In this document: piece by piece, positions 26,784 to 36,343 of the stretch | Layout of the letters: each line of letters opens with the position of its first letter | Position numbering within the stretch: the first letter of the stretch is position 1 | Source of the DNA: CABZJG01 sp965659715 | Lineage (GTDB): Bacteria; Pseudomonadota; Alphaproteobacteria; Rhodobacterales; Rhodobacteraceae | Assembly (NCBI GenBank): GCA_965659715.1 | Contig: CBFHXE010000004.1 | Span: 1-64,000, forward strand | DNA: 64,000 nucleotides | Direction: 5' to 3' | The notes under the pieces: model-generated | What the model saw: the letters and a program-made list of their open reading frames with translations, nothing else | Told to the model about the DNA's origin: nothing | Database searches by the model: none | Translations under genes and position numbers: made by a program

Positions 26784-27464
26784 GTGAACCGGCCTATTGT
26801 ATCCGAAAATGAACCAATAACCCTGCTGGGCGGGGCATCGGTTGACGCCAGCCTGTTAGCTGAGGGTTTGCGCCTTGCCCCCAAGGCTGTGGCCGCAGAT
26901 GGGGGCGCAAAGACCCTGTTTGACCATGGCCATCAGCCTTTGGCCGTAATCGGTGATTTAGACTCGCTCGCGCCGGATCTGCAGGCACAGGTGCCAGTTG
27001 AGCGGCTCCACCGCATTACTGAGCAGGACAGTACGGATTTTGAAAAATGCTTGTCAAGGATCGAAGCGCCACTGGTCATTGGGCTCGGGTTTATTGGTGG
27101 GCGTGTTGATCATCAAATGGCGGTACAAAGCGTGTTGGTACGCTATGCCCATCAGCGCTGCTTGCTGATTGGCAAGCAGGATGTTGTCTGTGTTGTGCCG
27201 CCACAGTTTGCACTTGATCTGCCGATTGGTGCCCGAGTTTCGCTTTTCCCTATGGCGCCGACAAAGGTGGCCTCGCAGGGGCTGGACTGGCCGACAGATG
27301 GGCTTGAGTTTTCTCCAACTGGCCAAATAGGAACATCCAACCGATGCAATGAAAAGCTGGTCCTAGCACCGGAAAATTGCTCAATGTTGCTTATTCTGCC
27401 GCGGAAATTTGCCGAGCTGGTAGCATCTGCATTGCAGCGCGCACCAAAATGGCCCGCTCCCTGA
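26784..27464 (+). CDS. thiN: Thiamine pyrophosphokinase
   Basis: Transfers pyrophosphate from ATP to thiamine to make the cofactor thiamine diphosphate. The 226 residues carry the family motifs VAADGGAKTLF, VIGDLDSL, DSTDFEKCL and FIGGRVDHQ, which bind ATP-Mg and thiamine. The start is GTG 26784, supported by GAGGA 9 bp upstream. The 3' end overlaps the convergent EamA transporter gene by 74 bp, which is unusual but needs no frame change. No thiamine riboswitch is seen upstream. Confidence 0.9.
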   Translation: MNRPIVSENEPITLLGGASVDASLLAEGLRLAPKAVAADGGAKTLFDHGHQPLAVIGDLDSLAPDLQAQVPVERLHRITEQDSTDFEKCLSRIEAPLVIGLGFIGGRVDHQMAVQSVLVRYAHQRCLLIGKQDVVCVVPPQFALDLPIGARVSLFPMAPTKVASQGLDWPTDGLEFSPTGQIGTSNRCNEKLVLAPENCSMLLILPRKFAELVASALQRAPKWPAP

Positions 27465-28353
27465 TGAGGATATAAAGTCCCGCAGCAATGATCATAACGA
27501 TCCCAATTGCGGCCGAAGGATTGGGCAGGTCGGAAAAAACCAGCCAACCAATCACAGTGGCTATTGGAATTTCCAGATATTGTAAGGGTGCGGTGGTGCT
27601 TGAGGGGGCATAGCGCAAGGACCAAGTCATGACCAAATGCGCAGCGGTGCCCGTAAGACCAAACAGCAGCAACAGCCAAATTTGATTTTGGCTCAGGACA
27701 ATCATTTGCACCTCTGCAAAGTCGCTGCCCTGAAAAAACCAGAGGACTGGCGCGATCATCACCATCGCCATCACACCGTTTACAGCCTGAAGTCCGATAG
27801 GATCTGTCACTTTGGCAATTTGGCGGGTAACCATCATGAAAAATGCAATCAACCATTCGGCCAATAGTGGCAGTAATGCGGGTGCGCCAACGTTTTGAAA
27901 AGATGGTTGGATAACAAAAAGCGTACCGGTAAATCCGACCAGACAAGCGATCAACCGGTGCCGCCCCACAACCTCTTCAAGAATAACATTGCCCAATAAC
28001 AGTAAAATGAAGGGCATCACAAAAACAATTGCGATTGTGTCAACCAGTGGTAGATATCTGAGCGCTATAACCATGCAGGTGATGCCGGCAATCAGTAGGC
28101 CGATCCGCAACCATGCAAAGGCGAGGACCCATCCCGACATACGCCACTTGCGCCCGGTCGCGTAAACCAAAGGAATTAAAAGAATCGCTTGAACCGCGAA
28201 CCTCACAAATATCAATTGGGCCAAAGGTACGCTTTGGCCAAGCAGCTTTGCCAAGGCATCGCCAAGCGGTGCCAAAAGACAAAACAGTAGCATGAGCAAA
28301 ATGCCGAATAGTGGGCGATCAATGACCGTCCACCATAGGTAATAAATAATCAC
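27391..28353 (-). CDS. EamA/DMT-family transporter (copy 1)
   Basis: A 320-residue inner-membrane protein of the drug/metabolite transporter superfamily with about ten hydrophobic helices in two EamA repeats. Conserved parts are APLGDALAKLLG in helix 1 and SSTTAPLQYLEIPIATVIGWLVF near the end (quoted as SSTTAPLQYLEIPIA). The start is probably the GTG at 28353, which aligns its helix 1 with that of the neighbouring paralogue. Substrate is unknown; members export amino acids or metabolites. The C-terminal codons overlap the convergent thiN gene. Confidence 0.85.
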   Translation of the reverse strand: MIIYYLWWTVIDRPLFGILLMLLFCLLAPLGDALAKLLGQSVPLAQLIFVRFAVQAILLIPLVYATGRKWRMSGWVLAFAWLRIGLLIAGITCMVIALRYLPLVDTIAIVFVMPFILLLLGNVILEEVVGRHRLIACLVGFTGTLFVIQPSFQNVGAPALLPLLAEWLIAFFMMVTRQIAKVTDPIGLQAVNGVMAMVMIAPVLWFFQGSDFAEVQMIVLSQNQIWLLLLFGLTGTAAHLVMTWSLRYAPSSTTAPLQYLEIPIATVIGWLVFSDLPNPSAAIGIVMIIAAGLYILIRERAILVRAAMQMLPARQISAAE

Positions 28354-28390
28354 GAATAAAGCAATCTAAAGCTGTCTGTCTTTTATTGCG

Positions 28391-29314
28391 TTACTCTTGC
28401 GCCATTTTTCGCTCTCGCAAAAAGATATAAAGCCCGCAGCCAACAATGATAAACATCCCGCACAAGGTCATTTTGTTTGGAAAATCTGCGAATACAAGAT
28501 AGCCAAAAAATGCGGCATTTACAATTTCAAGATAATGCAGAGGCGCCAGCGCCGTGGACGGTGCAAAGCGCAGAGCATAGGTCATCAGCAGATGTGAAAT
28601 GGTGGCAAAAATCCCAACCCCGAAAAGCCAGAGCCAATAAATCCCCCGAGGCCAAACTGGGTCCAAGCCTGCGACCGCCCCAAATTGGCCCCAAATCATC
28701 ACCGGCAAACAAAGCAAAGAGCCGATAAGGGCGGTGTGAAATTGCATCGGAACAGGATGAATATGGCGCGAAATGCTGCGTGTGCTGAGCATATATCCGG
28801 CAAACCCAACGGCGGTTGCCAGCGGAAAGAGCGCATAGGCGCCAAACGCAGCAAAGCTTGGTTGAATAACCAACACCACACCCACAAAGCCAACCACCGC
28901 AGCGCCCAACCGGCGTGGTCCGATTTGTTCCTTTAAAAGCCATTTGCCCAGCACCAGCAAAATAAAGGGTTCAACAAAGACAATTGCCAAAGCATCAGCA
29001 ATTGGCATCACCGAAATGGCGGCTACGAAACAATAGGTAGAGGCAATCAACAACAGGGCACGAAGTGTCATAGGCCAAATCAAGCGCCGAGGCATGGTAA
29101 AGCTGTGACCAAGTAGCCCGATCATTGGCGCCATCAACACAGCTTGAAGAACAAACCGGCTGGTTGTTATTTGGGCTACTGGAATTTGATCCGCAGCCAG
29201 CTTTGAGGCGACGTCCAAAAGAGGTGCAACAATGCAAAACGCGATCATCAGCCCAATGCCAAGGACCACCCGGTCCGTGTTGGTTTCAGCAGTGGCGTTT
29301 AAAGGGCTGTTCAT
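28391..29314 (-). CDS. EamA/DMT-family transporter (copy 2)
   Basis: A 307-residue paralogue of the next gene, with the same helix-1 pattern (APLLDVASKLAADQIPVAQ) and C-terminal ALAPLHYLEIVNAAFFGYLVF (quoted in part as ALAPLHYLEIVNAAF). Ten hydrophobic segments are visible. The two genes are in tandem, 37 bp apart, and probably co-transcribed, which points to gene duplication. Divergence between them is considerable, so different substrates are likely. A clear ATG start is at 29314. Confidence 0.87.
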   Translation of the reverse strand: MNSPLNATAETNTDRVVLGIGLMIAFCIVAPLLDVASKLAADQIPVAQITTSRFVLQAVLMAPMIGLLGHSFTMPRRLIWPMTLRALLLIASTYCFVAAISVMPIADALAIVFVEPFILLVLGKWLLKEQIGPRRLGAAVVGFVGVVLVIQPSFAAFGAYALFPLATAVGFAGYMLSTRSISRHIHPVPMQFHTALIGSLLCLPVMIWGQFGAVAGLDPVWPRGIYWLWLFGVGIFATISHLLMTYALRFAPSTALAPLHYLEIVNAAFFGYLVFADFPNKMTLCGMFIIVGCGLYIFLRERKMAQE

Positions 29315-29399
29315 TCGGCGCAGTTGATCTGTGTTTTATCCAATAGTCTGTTTTGAAACCGACACTTCAGGTCGCCAAAACCGCCGTCTCGCAATTGGG

Positions 29400-30773
29400 C
29401 TAACAATTGGGGATATTGACGGCCAATCCGCCGAGCGATGTTTCTTTATAGCGCTCGCTCATATCCAGACCGGTTTGGCGCATGGTTTCTATGCAGGCAT
29501 CAAGCGGAACCAGATGGGTGCCATCACCGCGCAGCGCGAGGCTGGCGGCCGAGACCGCTTTGATCGCGCCCAGCCCGTTGCGCTCAATACAGGGCACCTG
29601 AACCAGTCCTTTGACCGGATCACAAGTCATGCCCAGATGATGCTCAAGCGCTATCTCGGCCGCATTTTCAACCTGTTCCGGAGTGCCGCCCAAAACGGCG
29701 CATAGTCCCGCGGCCGCCATCGCGCTGGCGCTGCCAACCTCGGCCTGACAGCCGGCTTCCGCGCCGCTGATCGAGGCATTGAATTTTACCAAGCCGCCAA
29801 TTGCCGCTGCGGTGAGCAAAAAGTCTTCGACCCGTGATTTCTGTGCGCCGGGAACATGATCAAGATAATATCGGAGGACAGCAGGCACCACGCCGGCAGC
29901 GCCATTGGTCGGCGCAGTAACCACTTGCCCGCCGGCTGCATTTTCTTCGTTTACCGCCATGGCATAAACGCTCATCCAGTCGTTGATTGTATGCGGCGGC
30001 GCAAGGTTCATACCGCGTTCAGACATCAAGGCATCATGGATACCTTTTGCCCTGCGTTTGACCTGCAAGCCACCGGGCAGGATACCATCTTGGGTGAGGC
30101 CGCGATCAATACACTCGGACATGACCCGCCACAGGCGGGCAACACCGCTGCGCACGGCATCTTGGCCTGTGCAGGCGATCTCATTGGCGCGTTTTAGCTC
30201 GGCAATGGTTTTCCCCGAGGTTTCGGCCATCCGAAGCATGTCAGCGGCTGTTGTAAAGGGATAGGGCACCTCGGCGGCTGTGTTGTCAGACCCGTCTTCA
30301 GCGAGTTTGGCTTCGGTCATCACAAAGCCGCCGCCGACAGAATAATAGGTCTCTTGAAGGATCACATCACCCTGGGCATCCGTGGCTTTGATAATCATGC
30401 CGTTTGGGTGACCGGGTAAATTGGGCCCAAAATCGAATTGCAGATCATTTTTGGGGTCAAACGCAAGTCGCGGCAGGCCGGGCGGCGTAACAGAGTGTGT
30501 GCTGCGAATATCGGCTAGAGCTGCTTCTGCTTTGTCATGGTCGTAGCTGTCCGGTTCAAAACCTGCCAGACCCAAGATTGTTGCCCGATCGGTGGCATGG
30601 CCAATGCCGGTAAAGGCAAGCGAGCCGTGCAGACTGGCTTGCAATCCTGCCGCCGCAAAGGGTGAGCCGCGTAAAACGTCCAAAAACCGGGCGGCCGCCA
30701 CCATTGGCCCCATCGTGTGCGAAGACGATGGGCCTATGCCAACTTTGAACATATCAAAGACAGACAAAAACAT
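29400..30773 (-). CDS. sdaA: L-serine dehydratase, iron-sulfur type
   Basis: Deaminates L-serine to pyruvate and ammonia with a 4Fe-4S cluster. It is a single-chain form of 457 residues. The N-terminal beta domain starts FDMFKVGIGPSSSHTMGP at residues 6-23. The alpha domain contains GAEAGCQAEVGSASAMAAAG and HLGMTCDPVKGLVQVPCIERN (quoted as HLGMTCDPVKGL and VQVPCIERN), which include the cluster cysteines. AAGGA lies before the ATG. The two EamA transporters follow on the same strand but after an 85-bp gap. Confidence 0.95.
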   Translation of the reverse strand: MFLSVFDMFKVGIGPSSSHTMGPMVAAARFLDVLRGSPFAAAGLQASLHGSLAFTGIGHATDRATILGLAGFEPDSYDHDKAEAALADIRSTHSVTPPGLPRLAFDPKNDLQFDFGPNLPGHPNGMIIKATDAQGDVILQETYYSVGGGFVMTEAKLAEDGSDNTAAEVPYPFTTAADMLRMAETSGKTIAELKRANEIACTGQDAVRSGVARLWRVMSECIDRGLTQDGILPGGLQVKRRAKGIHDALMSERGMNLAPPHTINDWMSVYAMAVNEENAAGGQVVTAPTNGAAGVVPAVLRYYLDHVPGAQKSRVEDFLLTAAAIGGLVKFNASISGAEAGCQAEVGSASAMAAAGLCAVLGGTPEQVENAAEIALEHHLGMTCDPVKGLVQVPCIERNGLGAIKAVSAASLALRGDGTHLVPLDACIETMRQTGLDMSERYKETSLGGLAVNIPNC

Positions 30774-30884
30774 CTAAAGCGATCCTTGTTCAACTGAGAT
30801 CTGTGCTCGGCCTGCCTGCATCATAAAGCAAAACAGCGCGCTTGCGAGTAAATCCCTCTCATTCATTTGTTTTACCACCACGCG

Positions 30885-31586
30885 CTACATATGCCGTGTC
30901 ACACCGCCGTCAGCACGGATGCTTTGGCCGGTGATGTAACTGCTGTCTTCACTGAGCAGAAAAGCCGCTGTTTTGGCTTGTTCTTCTGCTTTGGCAAGCC
31001 GCTTGAGAGCCGACATTTGCGCAAATTTTTCCGGCAGATCAAGACTGTCGGTAAACCCGGGTAATAGGCAGTTCATACGGATGTTTTCCGGGCCGTAGCG
31101 ATCTGAGAAGAGCTTTGTAAACGAGGACACAGCAACTCGGTAAACACTGGATGTCGGAAATGTCAGGCTGGGCTCAAATGCGGAAAACGTCGTAATGTTT
31201 ACAATTGATCCACCGCCCTGTTGCTGCATGATCGGCGTGACGATCTTTGCCACCTGAATGACCGGTTTAAGCACCATTGAATGGGCTTTGTCCCAATCAT
31301 CATCTGAAATTTCAAGCAAATCGCCCTTGGGCGGTCCCCCCACATGAATGAGCACGGCATCGATGCGGCCATAGGTGTCCATGGTTAAATCTATTAGCGC
31401 GCTGACGTCTTGTGGGTTTTCCGCGCTTCCGCGCAATGCAACACCGTCAAGCTCTTGCGCCAGATTTTCACAGCTTTCTGATGGTGACATCATTGACAGA
31501 TTATAGCCTCTTGTCCGCATTTCCCGTGCTGCTGCCGCCCCCATGCCCCGGCCGCCGCCAACAATCATGCATACTTTGGTATCCAT
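30885..31586 (-). CDS. SDR-family protein lacking the YxxxK lysine
   Basis: A 233-residue Rossmann-fold protein of the short-chain dehydrogenase/reductase superfamily. The cofactor loop is VGGGRGMGAAAA (residues 9-20), and HVGGPP near 81 replaces the usual NNAG. Ser135 (TTFSAFEP) and Tyr149 (SSVYRVAV) are present, but the Lys four residues after the Tyr is Val153. The C terminus SYITGQSIRADGGVTRHM is family-typical. Without the lysine, standard SDR chemistry is doubtful, although related roseobacter proteins with the same FR/YR pattern seem common. Its substrate is unknown. Confidence 0.85.
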   Translation of the reverse strand: MDTKVCMIVGGGRGMGAAAAREMRTRGYNLSMMSPSESCENLAQELDGVALRGSAENPQDVSALIDLTMDTYGRIDAVLIHVGGPPKGDLLEISDDDWDKAHSMVLKPVIQVAKIVTPIMQQQGGGSIVNITTFSAFEPSLTFPTSSVYRVAVSSFTKLFSDRYGPENIRMNCLLPGFTDSLDLPEKFAQMSALKRLAKAEEQAKTAAFLLSEDSSYITGQSIRADGGVTRHM

Positions 31587-31794
31587 CTACCTAACTTTCC
31601 ATAATTTGATACAGAACTAGTGCATTACATAGATCACGAAAATCAATTGAAACACTCAAAAAGCGACAGTTGTTATGGCAAACAGGTCATCTTAAATCGT
31701 CCAGATTGCCGTCCCGCTTCGGTTTTGTATAAATCACACTCGCACATCGTTTGAATGTTGCCTATAAGCGCAGTAATCTCAATGGAGGTCCAAT

Positions 31795-32580
31795 ATGTTC
31801 GACTCATTAAGTGCTGATGACAAAGCTAAATTTGCTGCCGCAAAAAGGGCCGCCGGTCTGGTGCAAAGTGGGATGAAGGTTGGTCTTGGAACCGGAAGCA
31901 CCGCGGCATGGCTAGTCAAACACCTGGGGCAGAAAATAAGCGATGAAGGGCTGCGTATTCAAGCGGTTCCAACCTCAAGCCGGACAGCTGATCTGGCTCA
32001 AAAAGTGGGCATCGAAATTATCACCCTTGATGAAGCTGGTTGGCTTGATTTGACGATTGATGGCGCTGATGAATTTGATGCAGATTTTTCACTCATCAAA
32101 GGCGGCGGTGGTGCATTGCTGCAGGAAAAAATTGTTGCAATGGCAAGTGATCGCATGATTGTCATCGCGGATGTGGGTAAAGAAGTTACCCAGCTTGGCG
32201 CCTTTCCATTGCCTGTAGAAGTCATCCCGTTTGGTATGAACTCTACGCGCATTTCCATCGAACGTATGCTTGAGGCACTTGGCTACCTTAAGGCTAAAAT
32301 TAGCACCCGAATGGAAGGTGATCGATTGTTTGTGACAGACGAGGGCAATCACATCCTTGATTTGCACATGAACACAATCAACGATGCCAAAGCCCTTGCA
32401 CTGGCGCTTAATCAATTGCCTGGGGTGGTTGAAAATGGGCTTTTCATTGATATCTGTTCTTCGGTTATCATTGGCCATTCCGATGGAAGCGTTGAAACAC
32501 GCGACCTTTTGAACGGTGTAACAGAAAACGAAGATATGTCCGCCGAGGGGCAAAATCTGTTTTCAGACATTGAGGATTGA
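31795..32580 (+). CDS. rpiA: Ribose-5-phosphate isomerase A
   Basis: Interconverts ribose 5-phosphate and ribulose 5-phosphate in the pentose phosphate pathway. At 261 residues it is normal in size. Motifs are VGLGTGSTAAWLVKHLG (phosphate binding), DLTIDGADEFD (catalytic Asp region), LIKGGGGALLQEKIVA and VEVIPFG. GGAGG lies upstream of the ATG. gor follows after 1 bp, so the genes form a two-gene operon, a pairing frequent in roseobacters that links NADPH generation with glutathione reduction. Confidence 0.95.
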   Translation: MFDSLSADDKAKFAAAKRAAGLVQSGMKVGLGTGSTAAWLVKHLGQKISDEGLRIQAVPTSSRTADLAQKVGIEIITLDEAGWLDLTIDGADEFDADFSLIKGGGGALLQEKIVAMASDRMIVIADVGKEVTQLGAFPLPVEVIPFGMNSTRISIERMLEALGYLKAKISTRMEGDRLFVTDEGNHILDLHMNTINDAKALALALNQLPGVVENGLFIDICSSVIIGHSDGSVETRDLLNGVTENEDMSAEGQNLFSDIED

Positions 32581-32581
32581 T

Positions 32582-33940
32582 ATGAAGTATGATTTTGATC
32601 TTTTTGTCATAGGAGGCGGCTCAGGCGGTGTGCGTGCTGCACGTGTTGCGGCTGCAGAGCCCGGCATTTCCGTCGGATTGGCCGAAGAAGATCGCTATGG
32701 CGGAACCTGTGTTATTCGCGGCTGTGTGCCAAAAAAATTAATGGTGTATGCCAGTGAGTATTCCGGCGTGTTTGACGAAGCGGATAGCTACGGCTGGGAT
32801 GTAGAGGCCGCGGCGTTTAACTGGCCTGCTTTCAGAGGCCGCTTGAACGGGGAACTTGATCGGCTTGAAAATGTTTATCGCGGGCTTCTGGCAAATTCCG
32901 GGGTCACCAGTTTTGATGCCAAAGCGCGGCTTTCGGGTCCAAACATGGTTGAATTAAGTACCGGGGAAACCAAAACCGCCCGCCATATTTTGGTGGCAAC
33001 CGGCGGCTGGCCAGTGCGGCCCGATGTGCCGGGCATCGAGCACAGTATCACGTCCAATGAAATGTTCGGGCTTGAACAATTGCCTAAGTCGATCCTGATT
33101 GTTGGCGGTGGTTATATCGCATGCGAATTTGCCGGCATTATGAATGGGATGGGGGTGGCCACCACTCAATACTATCGCGGTGAGCAAATTTTGCGTGGAT
33201 TTGACCGCGAAGCACGTGATTTAATCGCGTCATCAATGATCGAGCGCGGCATTGATCTGCGCTGTGGTGCTGATGTGGCAAAAATTGAAAAGAGTGGCTC
33301 GGGTTTGGTGGTTACCGATGCACACGGCAGTTCAGCCAGATTTGATCATGTGATGTATGCAACTGGCCGCGCGCCGAACACTGCGGGGCTCGGTTTGGCC
33401 GATATCGGCGTTAAGACAGGTGCCGCAGGCGAAATACTCGTCGATGAGTTTTCCAAAACCTCGTTGCCGTCAGTCTATGCCATCGGAGATGTGACAAATC
33501 GGGCCAACCTAACCCCGGTCGCGATCCGCGAAGCCATGGCCTTTGTCGAGACTGTGTTTAAGGAAAACACCACTGCGCCAGACCATGACCTCATCCCCAC
33601 GGCAATATTTACCCAGCCTGAAATGGGCACTGTCGGGCTTTCCGAAGAAGCGGCGCGGGCGCAAGAGCCAATTGATGTCTATACCAGTAGCTTTAAGCCG
33701 ATGCACTCTGGATTCGCAGGTAAGAGCGAAAAAATGTTAATGAAACTGGTTGTATCGCAAAAGGGTGGGTGTGTGCTAGGGTGTCATATCGTCGGGCCTG
33801 CAGCGGGCGAGATGATCCAGTTGGCTGGGATTGCGGTCAAGATGGGGGCAACCAAAGCAGACTTTGATCGCACAATGGCCGTGCATCCGACAATGGCCGA
33901 AGAACTGGTGACGATGCGCGTAATGCGCGCACGTGCTTGA
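32582..33940 (+). CDS. gor: Glutathione-disulfide reductase
   Basis: An FAD enzyme reducing oxidised glutathione with NADPH. I place the start at ATG 32582, after GAGGA, giving 452 residues; a TTG at 32570 is in frame but overlaps rpiA. The FAD motif FVIGGGSGGVRAARVA starts near residue 8. The redox pair C43-VIRG-C48 lies in GGTCVIRGCVPKK. The NAD(P)H domain has ILIVGGGYIACEFAG. The C-terminal interface motif MAVHPTMAEELVTM carries the active His-Glu pair. Confidence 0.95.
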   Translation: MKYDFDLFVIGGGSGGVRAARVAAAEPGISVGLAEEDRYGGTCVIRGCVPKKLMVYASEYSGVFDEADSYGWDVEAAAFNWPAFRGRLNGELDRLENVYRGLLANSGVTSFDAKARLSGPNMVELSTGETKTARHILVATGGWPVRPDVPGIEHSITSNEMFGLEQLPKSILIVGGGYIACEFAGIMNGMGVATTQYYRGEQILRGFDREARDLIASSMIERGIDLRCGADVAKIEKSGSGLVVTDAHGSSARFDHVMYATGRAPNTAGLGLADIGVKTGAAGEILVDEFSKTSLPSVYAIGDVTNRANLTPVAIREAMAFVETVFKENTTAPDHDLIPTAIFTQPEMGTVGLSEEAARAQEPIDVYTSSFKPMHSGFAGKSEKMLMKLVVSQKGGCVLGCHIVGPAAGEMIQLAGIAVKMGATKADFDRTMAVHPTMAEELVTMRVMRARA

Positions 33941-34015
33941 AAAATGAATTTTGCTGCCCAGTTAAAAGGGGAGCACAAAGTAGACCGAAGAGACGGATAA
34001 AAAGGGACAAATTTT

Positions 34016-35143
34016 ATGGCTGGAAACTCAGGCGGCCCGTGGGGCGGCGGTGGACAGGGTGGCGATGATCGCGGCCCTAAAAAAAATGAAGGCGGAGGAC
34101 GGCGGCCGGCAAACGACGGCCTGCAAATGCCACCTGAAATTGATGATATGCTGAAAAAAGGCCAAGATCAGCTTCGGGTTCTGATGGGCGGAAAAGGCGG
34201 CGGTGGCCGTAGCGGCGATGGGGGTCGGGGTGAAGGTCCAACTTTTGGGCGCGGCGCCTATTTGTTGATTTTAGCCGGCTTGCTGGTTTTTTGGGCCTTT
34301 AGCAGCTTTTACACTGTCAAACCGGAAGAAAAATCAGTTGAGCTTTTCCTTGGGAAATACTCGTCGATTGGTAATCCCGGCCTGAATTTCGCCCCATGGC
34401 CGTTGATGACCTATGAGGTCCTGCCAGTAACGCGAGAACAAAATGAGGGCATCGGCGTGGGTGGCCGAGGCAGCGAAGCAGGCCTTATGCTGACACGTGA
34501 CGAAAACATCGTTGATATTGATTTTGAAGTGGTCTGGAATATCAATGACCCTGCGAAATACTTGTTCAACCTGCGGGATCCGCAAATGACCATCCGCGCG
34601 GTGGCCGAATCTGCGATGCGTGAAATTATCGCCCAGTCTGAGCTGGCGCCGATTTTGAACCGGGATCGGAGGCTCATCAAAGATGACCTTGCGATTTTGA
34701 TCCAACAAACACTCGACAGCTACAACAGCGGCGTCAATGTGGTGCGGGTCAACTTTGACCGCGCCGACCCGCCAGAGCAGGTGATTGATGCGTTCCGCGC
34801 GGTTCAGGCCGCAGAACAGGAACGCGACCGGCTGGAAAAACAAGCGGATGCATATGCTAACCGGGTACTTGCACAGGCGCGCGGTGAATCTGCTCAGGTA
34901 TTGGAAGAAGCAGAAGGCTATCGCGCACGGGTGATCAATGAAGCAACCGGTGAAGCCAGCCGGTTCTCGGCTGTTTTAGAAGAATATCTAAAAGCCCCGG
35001 ATGTGACCCGTAAACGGCTTTATCTTGAAGCCATGGAAGAGGTCTTGGGAAGCGTCGACAAAGTCATCATCGATCAACAAGCAAGCGGTCAGGGCGTGGT
35101 GCCTTATCTGCCACTGAACCAACTTCGGCAGGAGAATAAGTGA
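34016..35143 (+). CDS. hflK: FtsH modulator HflK
   Basis: A membrane-anchored SPFH/band 7 protein that with HflC forms a large complex around the FtsH protease and controls its access to substrates. The 375 residues comprise a Gly-rich cytoplasmic N terminus (WGGGGQGGDDRG), one transmembrane helix near residue 80 (YLLILAGLLVFWAFSSFY), the band-7 domain, and a coiled-coil with AEQERDRLEKQADAYANRVLAQARG (quoted as AEQERDRLEKQADAYA). hflC starts within the stop codon (TGATG). Confidence 0.95.
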   Translation: MAGNSGGPWGGGGQGGDDRGPKKNEGGGRRPANDGLQMPPEIDDMLKKGQDQLRVLMGGKGGGGRSGDGGRGEGPTFGRGAYLLILAGLLVFWAFSSFYTVKPEEKSVELFLGKYSSIGNPGLNFAPWPLMTYEVLPVTREQNEGIGVGGRGSEAGLMLTRDENIVDIDFEVVWNINDPAKYLFNLRDPQMTIRAVAESAMREIIAQSELAPILNRDRRLIKDDLAILIQQTLDSYNSGVNVVRVNFDRADPPEQVIDAFRAVQAAEQERDRLEKQADAYANRVLAQARGESAQVLEEAEGYRARVINEATGEASRFSAVLEEYLKAPDVTRKRLYLEAMEEVLGSVDKVIIDQQASGQGVVPYLPLNQLRQENK

Positions 35144-36015
35144 TGCGTAGAATAGGTTTTCTCATTCCCGCTCTGGTGATCTTGATCATCGGTCTCATGT
35201 CAGCAATATTTATTGTCGACGAACGTAACAAAGCGCTTGTGCTTCAATTTGGCCGCGTGGTGTCCATCAAAGAAGACCCCGGTCTGGCATTTAAAATACC
35301 GTTCATTCAGGAAGTTGTGTTCTACGATGATCGGATCCTTAGCCGTGATGTAGACCCGCTTGAGGTCACGCCGCTTGATGATCGGCGTTTGGTGGTTGAC
35401 GCCTTTGCCCGCTACCGGATTGTCGACGTCAACCAATTCCGCGAAGCTGTTGGCCCAGGCGGGATTCAAATTGCCGAGACCCGTTTGGACGGCATTTTGA
35501 TCAACGAATTGCGTGAAGTTCTTGGTTCTGTGAGCTCAAACGATATCCTAAGTTCGGATCGGGCGGCCCTGATGCTGCGTATTCGCAACGGAGCAATTGA
35601 AAGCGCGCGGTCGATCGGGCTTGAAGTTGTGGATGTGCGATTGATACGAACGGACCTTCCAAGGGCGAACCTAGACGCAACCTTTGCGCGGATGCGCGCT
35701 GAACGGGAACGCGAGGCGGCAGATGAGATCGCGCGCGGTAATGAGGCGGCGCAGAGGGTTCGGGCAACAGCCGACAGAACACAGGTTGAGATTGTTTCTG
35801 AAGCCAAGCGCGAAGCAGAAATCACCCGTGGTCAGGCCGATGCCGAACGCAACAATATCTTTGCTGAAGCCTATGGTGCTGATCCTGAGTTCTTTGAATT
35901 TTACCGCTCGCTATCAGCTTATCGCACTTCCCTGCGCGGTCAAAACACAAGCATGGTCATGTCGCCGGATTCAGAGTTTTTCAACTATCTGAAGTCCGAT
36001 ATGGGCGGTAAATGA
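35143..36015 (+). CDS. hflC: FtsH modulator HflC
   Basis: The partner of HflK in the FtsH-regulating complex. It has about 290 residues with an N-terminal membrane anchor (GFLIPALVILIIGLMSAIFI), a band-7 domain and a coiled-coil. The C-terminal SEFFNYLKSD motif is typical. A GTG at 35140 could also start, but GGAG lies 8 bp before ATG 35143, so I prefer that. It overlaps both its neighbours and so is coupled to hflK and to the DUF2065 gene. Confidence 0.94.
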   Translation: MRRIGFLIPALVILIIGLMSAIFIVDERNKALVLQFGRVVSIKEDPGLAFKIPFIQEVVFYDDRILSRDVDPLEVTPLDDRRLVVDAFARYRIVDVNQFREAVGPGGIQIAETRLDGILINELREVLGSVSSNDILSSDRAALMLRIRNGAIESARSIGLEVVDVRLIRTDLPRANLDATFARMRAEREREAADEIARGNEAAQRVRATADRTQVEIVSEAKREAEITRGQADAERNNIFAEAYGADPEFFEFYRSLSAYRTSLRGQNTSMVMSPDSEFFNYLKSDMGGK

Positions 36016-36206
36016 TCGAAGCGCTGCTTTGGGGCTTAGGCCTCGTTCTACTTATCGAGGGGCTGGTTTATGGACTGGCCCCTCATGTTATCGATCAGTT
36101 GTTAGAACAACTGAAATCAATGCCTTATCAAGCGCGCCGGATATTCGGTTTAAGCACAGCCCTGGCCGGGGCGATGCTTTTATGGGCCGTGAGGGCGCTC
36201 TTTTAA
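36012..36206 (+). CDS. DUF2065 (YjeT-like) membrane protein
   Basis: A 64-residue protein with two transmembrane helices (LLWGLGLVLLIEGLVYGLAP and STALAGAMLLWAVRALF). The middle has PYQARRIFGLS, typical of DUF2065. The start overlaps the hflC stop by 4 bp (ATGA). Genes of this family commonly follow hflKC, which suggests a link with membrane-protein quality control, but no role is established. Confidence 0.88.
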   Translation: MIEALLWGLGLVLLIEGLVYGLAPHVIDQLLEQLKSMPYQARRIFGLSTALAGAMLLWAVRALF

Positions 36207-36343
36207 TCGTAATTTAATCTCACGCGCGATCACAAATTCTTGGGTGCTATGTCTTACTATTGCCGGACAATGATTGCGGCCCTACATACTAACCAAATCC
36301 GACTGGCAATCTGTGCCTTATGCAATAACAGGAGTTGATCAAC

